A model generated the notes under the pieces. That model saw nothing but the letters and a program-made list of their open reading frames with translations. It was not told the origin of the DNA and made no database searches. This document shows, piece by piece, positions 33,831 to 46,273 of a stretch of DNA of 64,000 nt (the stretch's first letter is position 1; each line of letters opens with the position of its first letter). The translations under genes and the position numbers were made by a program. The DNA comes from Setophaga petechia (Eukaryota > Chordata > Aves > Passeriformes > Parulidae). The stretch is taken from positions 3,259,501 through 3,323,500 of the forward strand of contig JANCRA010000060.1 in assembly GCA_024362935.1 (NCBI GenBank), in the 5' to 3' direction.

Positions 33831-34810
33831 CAGCTGCTGAGTGGGTTTCAGGATGAATTCGTGCAGCCCTGCCCTGCAGAGGCTCGGGGATGGTGGCAGC
33901 ACACCCCCCTGGCATGGGCAGCAGCCCTGGGCATGGGAGGCAGCCCTGGTGCCTCCCGAGGTGTCAGACACAGCCTGGGGCAGCACTCAGCGCTGGCTGT
34001 GCAGGGCTGCCCCTCTCCAGGTGTCATCGACACACAGGGCTCGTTTCACCTTCCCTGGGCACTTCAGCCAGGAGCCAGGAATGGCCTGAGGGCTGCCAAG
34101 GCCTTTCACATCAGCTCTGCACAGAGCCCTCAACAGATGGGCAGGTAAGGGACAGAGTGGATCTCAAATTATTCCATGTAGCCTAATTATCTCATAATAA
34201 CATCTTTAATGCATCTGAGAAGCTTGGAAGGACTCCTTTCATGCCTAATTGTCAGGCTTTCTGAGAGAGCAATCACTGCTCAGAGGTATTTTCCAAGGAT
34301 TTTTCTGTCTTTTGCCTTTGTAACATCAGTCAAGCAAACCACTATTGAGCAGTCTCTGTAGCCTGGCTCCCTTTTTAACCTCTCCTGTAAAACCTTTGGA
34401 TATTATTATCCTTTCCCTGTTTGTTCATGTCTTATGAGTGCAGATGCTTATTTGGGGCTTGCATTAGTGCACTCACCAAACAAAGAGGAGACATGAAAGG
34501 AGCAAAGGGAGCAGTTAGGTTGAAAGTCTCTGGGATGAGCTTGGAAGTTCTTTGTGGGTGAGTGAGGAGCCCCCTTTGATCTGCCTTCACCTGGCAGCCC
34601 CGGGGAGGGGCAGGCAGGGATGCAGGCAGTGAGGAGAGGCTGCAAAGAGCCCCAGCTGGGTGGGAAAGGCTCCCCCGGGGCTGCAGGAACCCCCCAGCCC
34701 GGGGCTGCAGCTCTGCAAAGGCTCCTGCTGAGCACAGGGCTTCTCACTGGGTCACTCACTGCCCATGAGTGCAGGGCAGATGGGGTAATTCCTGCGCTGG
34801 GCTCAGTGCA
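33831..34810. other. Unannotated sequence
   Basis: GC-rich at 33.85-34.1 kb and 34.55-34.8 kb. No exon can be defended. Confidence 0.35.
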
Positions 34811-36090
34811 AACACAGACCCCAAACAGACACAGATCCCCAAACAAACACAGATCCTCAAACAGACACAGATACTCAAATAAACACAGCCCCCAAACAAA
34901 GACAGCTCCCAAACAGATACAGCCCCCAAACAGACACAGATCCCCAAAACAGACACAGATCCCCAAATAAAAACAGCCCCCAAACAAACACAGATCCTCA
35001 AACAGACACAGATACTCAAATAAACACAGCCCCCAAACAAAGAGAGCCCCCAAACCGACACAGATCCCCAAATAAACACAGTCCCCAAACAGACACAGAT
35101 CCCCAAATAAAAACAGCCCCCAAAACATACACAGCCCTCAAACACAGCTCTCCAAACAGACACAGATCCCCAGACACAGCCCTCAAAGAGACATAGATGC
35201 CCAAATAAACAAAGATCCCCAAATAGACACAGTTTCCCAAATAAACACAGCCCCCCAAACAAACACAGATCCCCAGACACAGATCCCCCAAACAACACAG
35301 ACCTCCAGATCCCTAAATGAACACAAATCCTCAAACACAGCCCCCAAACAAACACAACCCCGCAATTACAGCCTCTGACACAGTTCCTGAACACAGCCCA
35401 AGTTCCCCAAACACAGCCCTCTTAACACAGTCCTCCCAAACAAACACAGCTTCTCAAACACAGCTCCCCCCAAACACGGGTCCCCTAAATATAGATCCCC
35501 TAAATGCAGCCCCCAAACAGACACAGCCGACAAACACAGCCCTCCAAAGAGACAGATCCCCAAACAGACACAAATCCTCAAACACAGCCCCCCCCTCAAA
35601 AAACACAGCTCCCAAACACAACTACCCCCAAACACAGCCCTCCAAAAAAGCACAGGCCCTCAAACACAGCTTCTCAAACACAGCCCCCAAACAGAAACAG
35701 CTTTCCAAACACAGCCCCCCTAACACATGGATTCCCTAAATACAGATCCCCTAAACAGAGCCCCCAAACAGTCACAGATTGCAGACACAGACCCCAAACA
35801 AACAGGCCCCCAAACAAACCCAGCTTTCTATAAACAAGCCCCCCTAAAACACAGGTCCCCTAAATATAGATCCCCTTAACAGAGTCCTAAACAAACACAG
35901 CCCCCAAACAGTCACAGATCCCAGACACAGCCCCCAAACAAACAGAGCCCCCAAACACACCCAGCTCCCCAAACACAGCCCCCCAAATACAGATCCCCTA
36001 AACACAGCCCCAAACACACGCAGATTGCAGACACAGCCCCCAAACAGATACAGATCCCCTAAAACAGCCCCAGATTGCAGACCCAGCCCC
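34811..36090 (+). repeat. Degenerate 18-bp C/A-rich minisatellite
   Basis: About 1.28 kb of loosely repeated CCCCAAACAGACACAGAT-type units. The best order is at 34.8-35.1 kb, with variants such as ACTCAAATAAACACAGCC. G and T are scarce on the plus strand, so the minus strand has a GGGG run in most units. Because 18 is a multiple of three, the minus-strand frames repeat every six residues (for example LCLFGD) and stay open for over 200 codons. That explains them without a gene. Confidence 0.95.
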
Positions 36091-39000
36091 CAGCAGGTGC
36101 TGCCTGCCCCCCAGGAGCCCTGGCCAGCACAGAGCCCCCGGGCCAGGGCAGAGCAGCTTCCCCAGGGGGTTGTGGGCACAGGGTGAGGGGAGCCCTGGGC
36201 AGAGCATCCCCCACCCAGCCTGCACATGGTGTTCTCCATCCCCCTGCCAGAGTGGCTTCACAGACCTCCTGGGAGCAAACACACAGCAACTGTGACCTTT
36301 GGAAGTGATCTTCCACTGAGGAGCTCTCTAATCACACAACCATTGCTGGTTCAGAATGAACTCATGGCCTCGGTGGTCAGTGGCAGTTGGACACAGTGGC
36401 TCCAGCTTTGCTCCAGCTGTTCCTGTGCCCCTGATCCCACAGATGCCCTTTGTGTACAGGCCAGCCCCAATTTAAACAGAAGGGAGACAGAGCTGCTGGG
36501 TCTGACATTGCTGGTGTCCCAAGGGACATGAATTCCCCTCCCAACCGCTTTAATTTCTTTTCCTTTTGGCTGGAAACCAGCCCATGGCTCATCAGACTGT
36601 TTCATGATCACTCCTCAAAGTATTTCAAGAGGCACAACTCCAGCTGAGTCAGAAATACCCAAAGAGCCTCTCTTCCCCCCTGAGCTGTTTGTTCTCCCCT
36701 CCCAAGCCTGCAGAGTAACCAGTCCTGGCACCACCAGAAGGTCCCTTGTTAGCACCTCAATCCCCACCCTCCATCACACAGGGACCATAAATCCCTGCTG
36801 GGTTCCCAGGTGAGAGAGGAGAACAGTTGGGTTTGCCTGTGGGTGTTGGTCTGGGTGAGGGACATTAATCTACTTCATAATTGGTTTTGCTGTCTTTAAT
36901 ATAATTCCTTCAATATTGCTTCAAAACAGTTCACTGTTACACTGATAGTTATCATTTATGCTAAACTGATAGTTACAACTCCTATCCTGTGTAGTAAATA
37001 ATCCTGATGGAGATCTTTGAGTCTAAATATTATCATCATTAATAATTTATTTTGATATAAACATAGCATAATTTATTTTAATATAAACATATCTGGTTTG
37101 CCATCCTTATTCCTGCAGCACAAAGGTTCAATTACACCTGTAAAATCCTTTAAACTCCCCTGAGAGGGAGTTCAGAAAGCAAGGAGGGTCCTTGCTTTAC
37201 CTCCTGACTCAGTGGAAGGGTCTCCCTGAAAAACTCTGTCTGAAGCTCCCACTCTGCCCAGGACTCTGGAAAAGTGGGGATGGTGGGGATTTCCTGCTGC
37301 TGAGGAAGCACCAGGAATTATGGCCTCTCTCTGATAACCCTTGCACATTTAACATCTACAGCAACAACTCAGGCAGCACTCTCCCAGCTACATTTTGTTC
37401 TGTCATTCTAAGATAAGGAGCAAAGGAAAAAAAAAATAGAAGAGTGAGGAAGCCACAGTGGTAATGGCCCTTGCACAAAGCCAGGGAAGTTTGCTCTCTT
37501 ATCAGACATCATCAGCCTGCTGTGCTGCCACAGGACACAGAGATGTCAGCCCATTTAGATCTCCTTTGATCTGGTAAAGGCACCAGATCTGCTGCACGAG
37601 GTGTCTGTCACACCAAATCCTCAGCTGGCACCTGCAGCACCTCCCAGGGAGGTGGGAGCAGCTTCAGGCCCCTCCTGGCACCAGCTCAGGAAGCTCTGGG
37701 AGTGTTCCTTTGGGAATAAACCCAGGAGCAGCACTGCCTTCCATCTGATGAGGGTCTGTTCATGCTCTTTCCATTCTCCATCCCACTGAACAGGTTTGCT
37801 GGCTGTAAGATCACAGGTGAGGGGCAGGAGGAGCATCCCTGGGGACAGTCCTTGCCCTCATATCCCCCTCTGCTCATTCTCTGGGCTTTCCAAGTGCTGC
37901 TGCTCCAAAACCCACATGGAAGGGTGTATGTGTGTGGGGGTTCTTCAGGATTTCTCCTTTCTTGTTTACCTGTTCATTTCAGCTTGGGAAGGAGGCAGAT
38001 TTTTCTCATTTATGCTGTGAATAGAAAGCAAGCCAAGGTTTCCCAGGTCTCCATTCCACAGGGAACTGTGTCAGTGCCAGCCTCCCAGCCAAAACCACTC
38101 AAACACCCCCCCAAATGCTAATTCCACACCTCCCACATGGCACCAACATCACAAGAGCTCACTGGCCCTAAGGCAGGAGGGAGGAGTTGTTGCCAGACTT
38201 TGAACTTTCAGCCACAGCTTCAAGACCTCTCATTTGTCCAGGAGAAGCTTCCCATACTCCCCAGGAAAACTCACCTGGAATGCTTTTGTTGGTCCTGTCA
38301 GCATCACCCTGACACTCACACATTGCCCAGAAGCTGAAATAGCACAAGCAGCAGAATTAGACACCAGGGCATGAACAGGGAGCTGTTATGTGTTAAATCA
38401 AAGCATTCAATCGTGAGGCCAGAAATATTTACATCAGAGGGAGCTCAGAATAGAAGTGAGGCAACAAAGATTTTGGCCACTGGAGTAGCAGAAAGGGCCT
38501 CCAACCCTGGTATTTCCACAGCTGATTTTCACAGCCAGGCCTTGGTATCTTTGCTGTAACCCCACAGTCAAAGCACTTTGCACAGACTCTTTTCCTACAA
38601 GTCCATCAAGGGCTTTGCTGGCCCAGCTCCAGGAGAGGAGAGGCACCAGATCTGGTTTTTGGAGAACACACGGTTGAGCAAGATCTGTGCAAAGCTCCCC
38701 ACTTAGATCAGTGTCATCCTCCACCTTGATAACAACTAAAAATAAAGCACTGCAATAATCAACTAGATTGACTAAGACAGATGCTGCTTTTAACATGTGT
38801 ACTGTAATTAACTTACAGAGGGCTAGAAAGCTCCATCTCAGCCTCTTCCCACAGTGGAGGAAGTTTGCCTTTCTAATAATAGGAGCTGGTAACACATGTT
38901 GAATTATAAAGTAATGAAAGTTGGTTTTGGCAGGAACAATCCAGATTTGTCGTGCTTCCATTTAATTTCCAAGTCTGACAGGCGCTCTGCTCCCAGCGGA

Positions 39001-39440
39001 GCCGCTGCTTTTCCTGGAGCTCCTGCTGAATTTCTTTCCATAAGGTAGGGCACAGAACCTTGGCAGGAGGAGGGGGATGTGTCTCAGGGACCCTCCTGAC
39101 GATGCTGTGCTGACTTTCTCTCACATGCTGGCTGGTTTGCACACACGCTGCCTGCACACCCACACAAAACCTGCCCAGCCACAGGCTGTGCTTCCCCGGG
39201 GTGGGCTCACCCTGAGCCACCACAGATGGGATCACACAGCACTGTGTGAGCAGCACATCAAAGATGCTTCCCTGCCCTCTCCCATTTGTGCTGTGAGGAG
39301 AAAGCAAATCAAGGGTTTCCAGGTCTCCATTCCCTGGGGAATGGTGTCAGTGCCTGCAGGTCTGTGTGGGGCCAGGTCCTGCCCTGCCTGCTGTCTCAGG
39401 GCCACTGTGCTGGGACAGCCCTGGCTGGAAATAGCACCAG
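36091..39440. other. Unannotated unique sequence
   Basis: This is the longest repeat-poor stretch of the window. AT-rich from 36.9 to 37.1 kb. A 175-aa minus-strand frame (38434-38961) begins with an ATG and is discussed under findings. No gene can be named. Confidence 0.45.
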
Positions 39441-39445
39441 TACCT

Positions 39446-39858
39446 ATTGTATTTACTGGGAATGTCCCAAGGAAGGCAGGAATGATGAGTCTGACTCCAT
39501 GTTCTCAGAAGGCTCATTTATTAATTTATAACACTATATTATATTAAAGAATACTGTACTGAAGAATACAGAAAATATACTTATTGAATGCTAAAAAGAT
39601 AATAATGAAAACGGGTGACTCTGTCCAGAGTCCTGACACAGCCTGGCCCTGATTGGCCAAAGAGTGAAAACAACTCCCAGCAGAATGCAATGGAACAATC
39701 ACCTGTGGGTAAACAATCTCCAAACACATTCCACATGTGAGCACAACACAGGAGAAGCAAATGAGATAAGAATTGTTTTCCTTTTCTCTGAGGCTTCTCA
39801 GTTTCCTGGGAGAAAAATCCTGGGTGAAGGGATTTTTTCAGAGAATGTGAATGCCACA
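39446..39858 (-). mobile_element. Solo LTR, family A, minus
   Basis: It matches the 26.0 and 60.0 kb copies along its length. The minus strand starts TGTGGCATTCACATTCTCTG. Flanks GTACCT (39440-39445) and GCACCT (39859-39864) agree at five of six positions. Polyadenylation signal AATAAATGAGCC lies on the minus strand near 39515-39524. Confidence 0.9.
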
Positions 39859-39996
39859 GCACCTTCTGGGTTACGATTTCCCTCACAAATCCTCTCCCAG
39901 GCCCAGTTTTCAGAGCTGGATTCCAATGGCTCTTCACACCCTTCTTGGACCCCGCTGTGCTGGGACCATCTTTGGTGTCAGCAGCTCCCTCCCACA

Positions 39997-40330
39997 TGCC
40001 TGAGCTGCTGAGTCAGGAGTGGATAAGTGACCCAGACTCCAAGTCAGAAGGCTAAAAGGCCAGAAGCCCCTGGTTTGCTGGATCCCCTTCTTTTATACCC
40101 TGGTCTGACAAAGGTGGACCTAATTGGTCTTTTAATCAACACATTTCACATGATTGACTAATTAAGAAGACACCCTTCAGTAAACATGAGAAAAACAACT
40201 TCTAACAAAACACCACCTGCAATAGTTTACCATTTGTTTAGCATTCTTTCTCTCTGCCTCGGTAAAACTTCCCAGCCCAATTAATGGGAAAGCTTATCTG
40301 ACTTTCTTTTTCCCTGACCAGACTGTCACA
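39997..40330 (-). mobile_element. Solo LTR, minus, with near-perfect TSD
   Basis: On the minus strand it starts TGTGACAGTCTGGTCAGGG and shows CCAATTAGG, then GGTATAAAAGAAGG as a TATA box (near 40090-40100). It ends at plus position 39997 (TGCCTGAGC). Flanks are CCCACA (39991-39996) and TCCACA (40331-40336). No AATAAA is clear downstream of the TATA box. Confidence 0.75.
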
Positions 40331-40336
40331 TCCACA

Positions 40337-40697
40337 TCTCCCTGCCTCTGCAGCTCCCCAGCTGTGCTCTCCTGCCCTCCTTGCCCAGCCCTGCTTGGCC
40401 AATTCCCCCCTTTTGGCTGGGATGTGGCAGGATTGCAGCTCAGGCAGGCCATGCCAGCTCTGGTCTCCCAGCTCAGCTCCCAGCCACAGGAACCCGTGAT
40501 GGGGGGCTGGTGTGGGTTCTGAGCCCCAGCACCATCCTGAGGGCTCTCACACCGTGCTCTCTGCCCTCCTGCTGGGATAAAAGCCCCTCACAGCCTCACA
40601 TCTCTGCTGCCAGCACCCTGAGGTGACCCTGTCCCTCTGCAGCTCCCCTCTCCAGACCAGCCTGACCAGCAGGAACTGAGCCTCCCTCTCCTTCCAC
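40337..40697. other. Unannotated sequence
   Basis: No feature recognised. Confidence 0.3.
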
Positions 40698-40870
40698 AGA
40701 ATCACAGAATGACCAGGTTGGGAGAGACCTCCAAGATCATCGAGTCCAACCCAGCCCCAAGCCCTCAACTCACCCCTGGCCCCCAGTGCCACATCCAGGC
40801 TTTGTTAAACACACCCAGGGATGGGGACTCCACCACCTCCCTGGGCAGCCATTCCAGAACTACATCTGCT
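40698..40870 (-). mobile_element. CR1: CR1 LINE 3' end
   Basis: The plus strand reads CACAGAATCACAGAATGACC, GGTTGGGAGAGACCTCCAAG, ATCATCGAGTCCAACCCAGC and CACCCAGGGATGGGGACTCC. This is the reverse complement of a CR1 3' end. Confidence 0.9.
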
Positions 40871-41720
40871 GCCTGCACCCCCTCAGGCTCTGGGATTTGT
40901 GGAATAATTTGTGCCAGTCTGGTTCCTTCTTCCACACATTAAAAAACACCTCCATGATAATATTTGTGCAGTGTTGATGTGTGTGTGTGTGCAGATATCT
41001 GCTACAAATCCTCATTTCTGAAGGGACATCTCCAAGACACAAAAGCAAGGTCAGGAATGCACTTGGTCAGATGTGGCCAGAGAGTAATTTTTAATATTTT
41101 TTCACACTTTTTTTAAGTCATTAGGACTCCAATGGAAGTTTTTGGCCATGTCCACATAACATGGCCTTGGCCTGGCTTTCATCTATCTCCTCTGAGCCCT
41201 GGGGAGGTGAGCTCAGGATCCACCAGGAATGAAATGACCTGAGAGATCAAAGGTAGGAATGAGATTCCCTTCCTGCTCCAGCATTGATTCAACAAGTTCA
41301 GCCTTGAATTTGCTTTTTGTCAGACCTGGTGTGTCTCTTACCACTCACTTGCTATTTACTTACTACATTTGGTTTCATACAAAGCCATGGCCACCCACAG
41401 CACAGCCTGAGGGGTCAGACTGAGAGGATCAGGGGCAGAACCAGGGCAGCTTTGCTTCCATTAAAAAAGAAAAGGCTGTTTTGTGTGTTCACACAGCAAC
41501 AGGGAGCTCCTGGCCCTGATGTCCTTGTTGGAGGTGCTGCAGGCTGGCTGCACAGACACATCTGGGGGAGATGGGTTTAGTGACAGGAGCCCAGCACACC
41601 TGAGCAGGGCTGGCAGCACCACGAGCAGGTGAAGGGGTTTCAGTGCCCCCAGGAACCTCCCTCACTCCCTCCTTTCCCACAGCCTGTGCTGGGTGACTGC
41701 TCAAAAGTGCTGGCCATGGT
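40871..41720. other. Unannotated sequence
   Basis: It has a short (GT)n run at 40977-40993. No other feature recognised. Confidence 0.35.
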
Positions 41721-41723
41721 GGC

Positions 41724-42451
41724 TGGCTGGGTTTGAAAAGCCAGGGGGCTGCTAAGGAAGGCAGGAGCCTTCCTTGAAATGGAAAATGCAACCCCCTCCC
41801 TGCTCTGAATTATTATAATTTTGAAATTAAGTGGGGTTCTCAGGCAAAGGTATGGGAGTAGGAATAACAGTTCTTTACTAGGAAATAAAATAAAATAAAA
41901 TAAAATAAAATAAAATAAAATAAAATAAAAAAAATAATAAACAATGGAGTAATACAAACCAACCCTGCCAGAGTGAGAGCAGGCCCTGTCCCCTGTGTGC
42001 CAGGGGGGTGTCCCAGCCCCATCCCATGGGGGCTCAGCCCTCCTGCAGTGCCAGCTGTGGTTCTGCTGGAGCAGGGATCCTGCACAAGGGGGGAGTTTTC
42101 CTCTGCAGCTCCAGGGCTGCTGCAGATGGGCCTGGGCTCCCTCTGGCCATGCAGGGCAGCAGAAAGCTGCTCCTCTGGCAATGCAGGGGGCAAAGGCTGC
42201 TGTGCTGTGCCAGGCTCAGCTTGGATCCAGGTAGGAATGCTTGGCTCCTGCCCTGGGCACAGCATCTCCCCATGGGATGGGGGAATTGGATCAGCCCTGC
42301 AGGGACACTCAGTGCCCATGGACAGCAGAGATCTCCTGCAGGGAGGATTGGCTGTGGCAGAGATCAAGAAAACTGCCCATGGACAGCAGAGAACTGCCCC
42401 AGCTCTGACACATGGGGACAGAACACACACATTACCCTGCAATCTGGGACA
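41724..42451 (-). mobile_element. LTR, family B, minus, with AAATA expansion
   Basis: The element runs from TGGCTGGGTTTG to CAATCTGGGACA and is near-identical to the other family B copies over 41960-42430. An (AAATA)n array of about ten units at 41884-41930 sits next to the polyadenylation region and lengthens this copy. No exact TSD is visible. Confidence 0.88.
41884..41930 (+). repeat. (AAATA)n microsatellite in a family B LTR
   Basis: About ten tandem AAATA units. The other family B copies have only short A/T-rich stretches here. Confidence 0.95.
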
Positions 42452-43740
42452 GCAGCCACAGCTGCCTTTTCTCACCTGAGAAAGCCCTGGTGGGGGGCCT
42501 GTCCAAGTCAGAGAGCCTCTGGTTTGTGATGCAGAGCCCAGACCACCACATCCACTCTGTGCTCTGCTCCCTGGGGCTTTACAGCTCTGCTCCCTCCAGA
42601 GGAGAGCTTGGATATGCTCTGATGCTCTGCTGCTCTCCTGAGAGGAGAAGCCTGGTGTGGTGTGAGGAGGTCAAAGAACTGCAGGAAAAGGGAGGGAAAG
42701 AAGCAAACAGGGTCCTCCCAGCACCACCAGGACCAGAGGTACCATTTCAGGTCACATTTGGAACCCAATGCTGCATTTCAAATCTGACCCTCAGACTCAA
42801 GCTAAGCACACCCATCATTAAATCACAGTCCTGCTACTTGGCTTATGGAATAGAATGAAATCTTGCCAGAAGTCACATTTCATGGCCTAGCAGTCACCTA
42901 GAACAGAAAGCACAATGTGCTGGACACTTCTGGCATCCCTTGTGTCACCCCAGCAGCACTTGCCCCAGCCAGCATTTGTTGTATCACAGCACACAGGTGA
43001 TTTTCCAAGGATTATATTTCATTTGGATCAGATTTTGTATCTAAACATGCAAAATCTTCTCAGGTAGCCACATGTAATGCAGGTGTAACTCTCCAAGCTC
43101 CTTCCAACCCAGAAGAGCAGAGATCATTTCAGTTTCATCAGGGCTGTGCCTTTGCACCAAGGGTTAACCCTAACCAAGCTCCAGCTCTCACACAGGGAAG
43201 TCAGATCCATAAAATAAAAGGGGAGATAGAAACACGTAGCAGAGGCTCTGGCTGCTGACTTCTGAAGGTTTGCAAATGCCTCCAGGTGGGGAACACTGCT
43301 CAGAACATCCCAGTGATCTGCACGAGAGATCAGGCTTGGAAATACAACACACACACCCAGCCAGTGCCTGGGAAAATGGCAAATGTAACATTTATCCTTC
43401 TGCTTTGAGCCTGGACTCAATCTTAGAGGGCTTTTCCAAACTTAATGTAGCTTTGACTGTGTCCCTGTAGTGTCAATCACTTCTTTTCCCCTCACACCTC
43501 TCACTGTCCCCAGCAGCAGCAGTTGAGCTCACCAGGACAATGCTGCACTGGGGAATTTTGTGCTTGGTGAGAGATCCCCCTTCCCCTGCAGGGACAGAGG
43601 AACAGGGAAAGCCCTCCCTGCTGGGCCAGGCTGTTCTGGGAGGAGCAGAGTCCAGGAGAGCCCTGGCTGCCAGTCTGAGGAGGAACCTCAATTCCAGAGA
43701 GGTGTCTCAGGATCACTCACTGCTCACAGTGACCCCAAGA
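42452..43740. other. Unannotated sequence with CR1 remnants
   Basis: A short CR1-like terminus may lie at 43405-43450 (CTGGACTCAATCTTAGAGGG). Otherwise nothing recognised. Confidence 0.35.
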
Positions 43741-44305
43741 TGTGTTAGAAAGTCTCTTTTCCCAGCCTGGTGCTCGAAAAAGGAGTCAGAGCTCTTCAGT
43801 TCTCGGTCTCAAAGTTATTTATTGTATCTTATCTATAAAATATTTTCTCCTGTCCAGCCGAGGTTCACTCAGCAGGACAGTTCCAGGCACTCTGCCTGCC
43901 CCCAGGGCAGTGTTACGTCTTTGTACTAAAAACTACCTGTACAATGTTTACAATTACTTCCCTACACCTATCACCTATGTTAGACAGTGAGCTTCTACTC
44001 TAAACCAATCTAAAAGTGCCACCATCACAGCAGAAGATGGAGGCCAAGAAGAAGAAGAAGAAGGAGAAAGGCTGGACATGCCCAGATTCCTCCATCTTGC
44101 CCCCTGAACCCCCATACTAAAAACCCCAGAATCTACTTTTTCACCTCAGGTAAAATCATTATCATTCTACTTAAACTGTTGTGGCTTAGATCTTCATACA
44201 AGGTTGGTAATTTGTTCCATGGGTCATAATCAAACCCACAGGGGCATCTTGGGCTCTGTGCCAGGGTCTCTGAGCCCCCTCCAGGGGTCTTGGCCGTTCA
44301 GGACA
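43741..44305 (-). mobile_element. LTR of family C, diverged copy
   Basis: It runs from TGTGTTAGAAAGTCTC to GTTCAGGACA. It shares with the 15.8-17.0 kb pair the CCAATC...AAGTGCCA block, the GAAGATGGAGGCCAAGAAGA purine run, the CTTAAACTGT block and the CTTGGCCGTTCAGGACA end. Minus strand carries AATAAATAAC as polyadenylation signal (about 43815-43824). It is clearly older than the pair. Confidence 0.82.
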
Positions 44306-44395
44306 GCCAGAGGGATGTCCTGGGTTCTGACAGAGAGGGAGAGGGAGCCCTGTGGGCAGGCAGGGACAGGTCCCAGCTCACAGGCCTGTGGCATC

Positions 44396-44525
44396 CCTAG
44401 AGGTGTTTGAGAGAAGCCTGGATGTGGTACCCAGTGCCAGGGGCTGGCTGACAGGGAGCTGTTAGCTCAGAGCTTTGACTCCATGATCTCAAAGGTTTTG
44501 TCCAACCTAATTCTGTGTGATTCTG
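44396..44525 (+). mobile_element. CR1: CR1 LINE 3' end fragment
   Basis: GAGGTGTTTGAGAGAAGCCT and GGATGTGGTACCCAGTGCCA lead to TTTTGTCCAACCTAATTCTG and GTGATTCTG. This is a 3' terminal CR1 piece. Confidence 0.82.
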
Positions 44526-44726
44526 ACTGGGGCACACTGTGAAAGGAGGTGCACAAAATACTGAGTAAGGAGTGGGTGATGTTGTGGGGAACAGAACCCC
44601 TGGAGATGATAAATACCCTGCTGAGGACAGGACAGGGACAGGGACAGGTCATTCTCCCACATTCTGGAAGCTGGGACCTCCCTAAGTGCTCCAGTGGAAG
44701 GCTGACCTAGGGCAAGGCACTGAGAA

Positions 44727-45340
44727 ATGTCCAAACCTCATAAAGGCCTTGGTGCTTCTTGAGAGAGTGACAAATAGGTTGAGGAGCTTTTCTTGCACAG
44801 GTTCCCTGAAGCCCTGGGGGCTTTAATTGTTGAAGGCAACATCACTGTGAGAATTGGAGCTATTTCCTTGAGAAATATCAGTAAAGGATGTCCCAACAAG
44901 GTTTTAGGATATCAGTGTGGGTCCAGATATTTATCAAGAATTCCTGCATGTATTCAGTTTTGTTCTTGCTACAGAACCATCCATTTGCTAGAGCCAGCAC
45001 CTCCCTGCTTGTGTCTCCTACCCTGTTACTCCTAAAGTTTCAGTTTCTTGAGACAGTGACAAATAGGTTGAGGAGCTTTTCTTGCACAGGTTCCCTGGAG
45101 CCCTGGGGGCTTTAATTGTTGAAAGCAACATCACTGTGAGAATTGGAGCTATTTCTTTGACTAGTATCAGTAAAGGATGCCCCAACAAGGCTTTAGAATG
45201 TCAGTGTGGGTTCAGATATTAGCAAGATTTCCTACATGTATTCAGTTTTGGTTTTGCTACAGAACCATACATTTGCTAGAACCAGCACCTCCCTGCTTGA
45301 GTCTCCTACCCTGTTACTCCTAAAGTTTCAGGGTGGCAGG
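44727..45340 (+). repeat. Tandem pair of a 290-bp unit
   Basis: Two direct copies, about 44740-45045 and 45046-45340, are offset by 289 bp (GTGACAAATAGG at 44767 and 45056). Shared blocks are CTTTTCTTGCACAGGTTCCC, GGGGGCTTTAATTGTTGAA, AACATCACTGTGAGAATTGG and TCCTACCCTGTTACTCCTAA. A third copy lies at 49.26-49.58 kb. The second copy ends in an A-rich tail at 45341-45360. A frame of about 80 codons is open in copy 1 and in the 49-kb copy but stops early in copy 2. The unit is not one I recognise. Confidence 0.9.
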
Positions 45341-45360
45341 AAAAAAATAAACAAAAAAAC

Positions 45361-46270
45361 CCCTCCAAACCCTCCTGCTGCTGCCATGGGATGTCCAGCC
45401 CTGAGGGAAGAGCAGAGCCACAGCCCCACCAGTGCTCTCTGCCTCCTTCTCACCCAGCTACAGCGACAACCCTGACTGCTGGGTTCAGCAGAATTACCCT
45501 TCATTGCCAGATGACAGCATGCAGCAGCTCTAAAGGCAACAAAATTCATCTGGCTGCCTTTTCTATGAGTGTCTGTTCTCAAAATGCAGTCAAAGCCACT
45601 TTCAGCTAGTTTCACTTATAAAAAGTCCAGCAAACCTGCGAGTTTTACACAAAATGCGAGCCATAAAGCATCAAAGGTTCTGTTGGAGGGTTGGTGAACT
45701 TTAGCAATGCCTTTGATGAAAATGGTCTGAGTTTCAAGTGTGTAATGAAACCCCAAATCATTCAAGTTTCACATGGTTGCAAATATTTCTCACAGTTCTG
45801 ATCAAAGGTGTATTCAGCAGGGAAGAGGCTTTGATTTTGCAGTACAGGGGACGTGCTGAAATTTTCAAAGCCAGGCCCTGGGATTTAGCTGAGCAGTTCT
45901 TCTTGGAAGCAACACAGCTAAACTTAGCAATGCTTAGGGGGAAGGAAGGAGAAGATGCCATGTTTGGATTACTCCTGTTCCCCCTAAACCCCTTCCCAGG
46001 GGGAAGCTTTAATCCCCTCAGGGAGCCCAGGGGGCTGCAAGCCCCAGCAGCAGCTTTGGCTTCTCCAGCTGCCCTCCCTGCACATTTCTGTCCAGTGCTC
46101 TTCCCTGACTTCTCTCTCCCGGCTGCTGGCACTGCTGCTCTGTGCACAGCACTTCAGAGGGAAAGCTGCAGTGTTTGCAGGAGGCACTGATGCTGCAGGA
46201 CTGGCTGCTGACCCACATCCCAGCAGACAGGCACTGGAAGGGCTCCCTGGTTGCCCATGCAGGATCCCTC
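45361..46270. other. Unannotated sequence
   Basis: No repeat or exon recognised. Confidence 0.35.
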
Positions 46271-46273
46271 CAC

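Noticed and set aside
34448..35394. Minus-strand frames of 212 and 226 aa rich in Cys, Leu, Phe and Gly
   Set aside because: They follow from the 18-bp minisatellite, whose period is a multiple of three.
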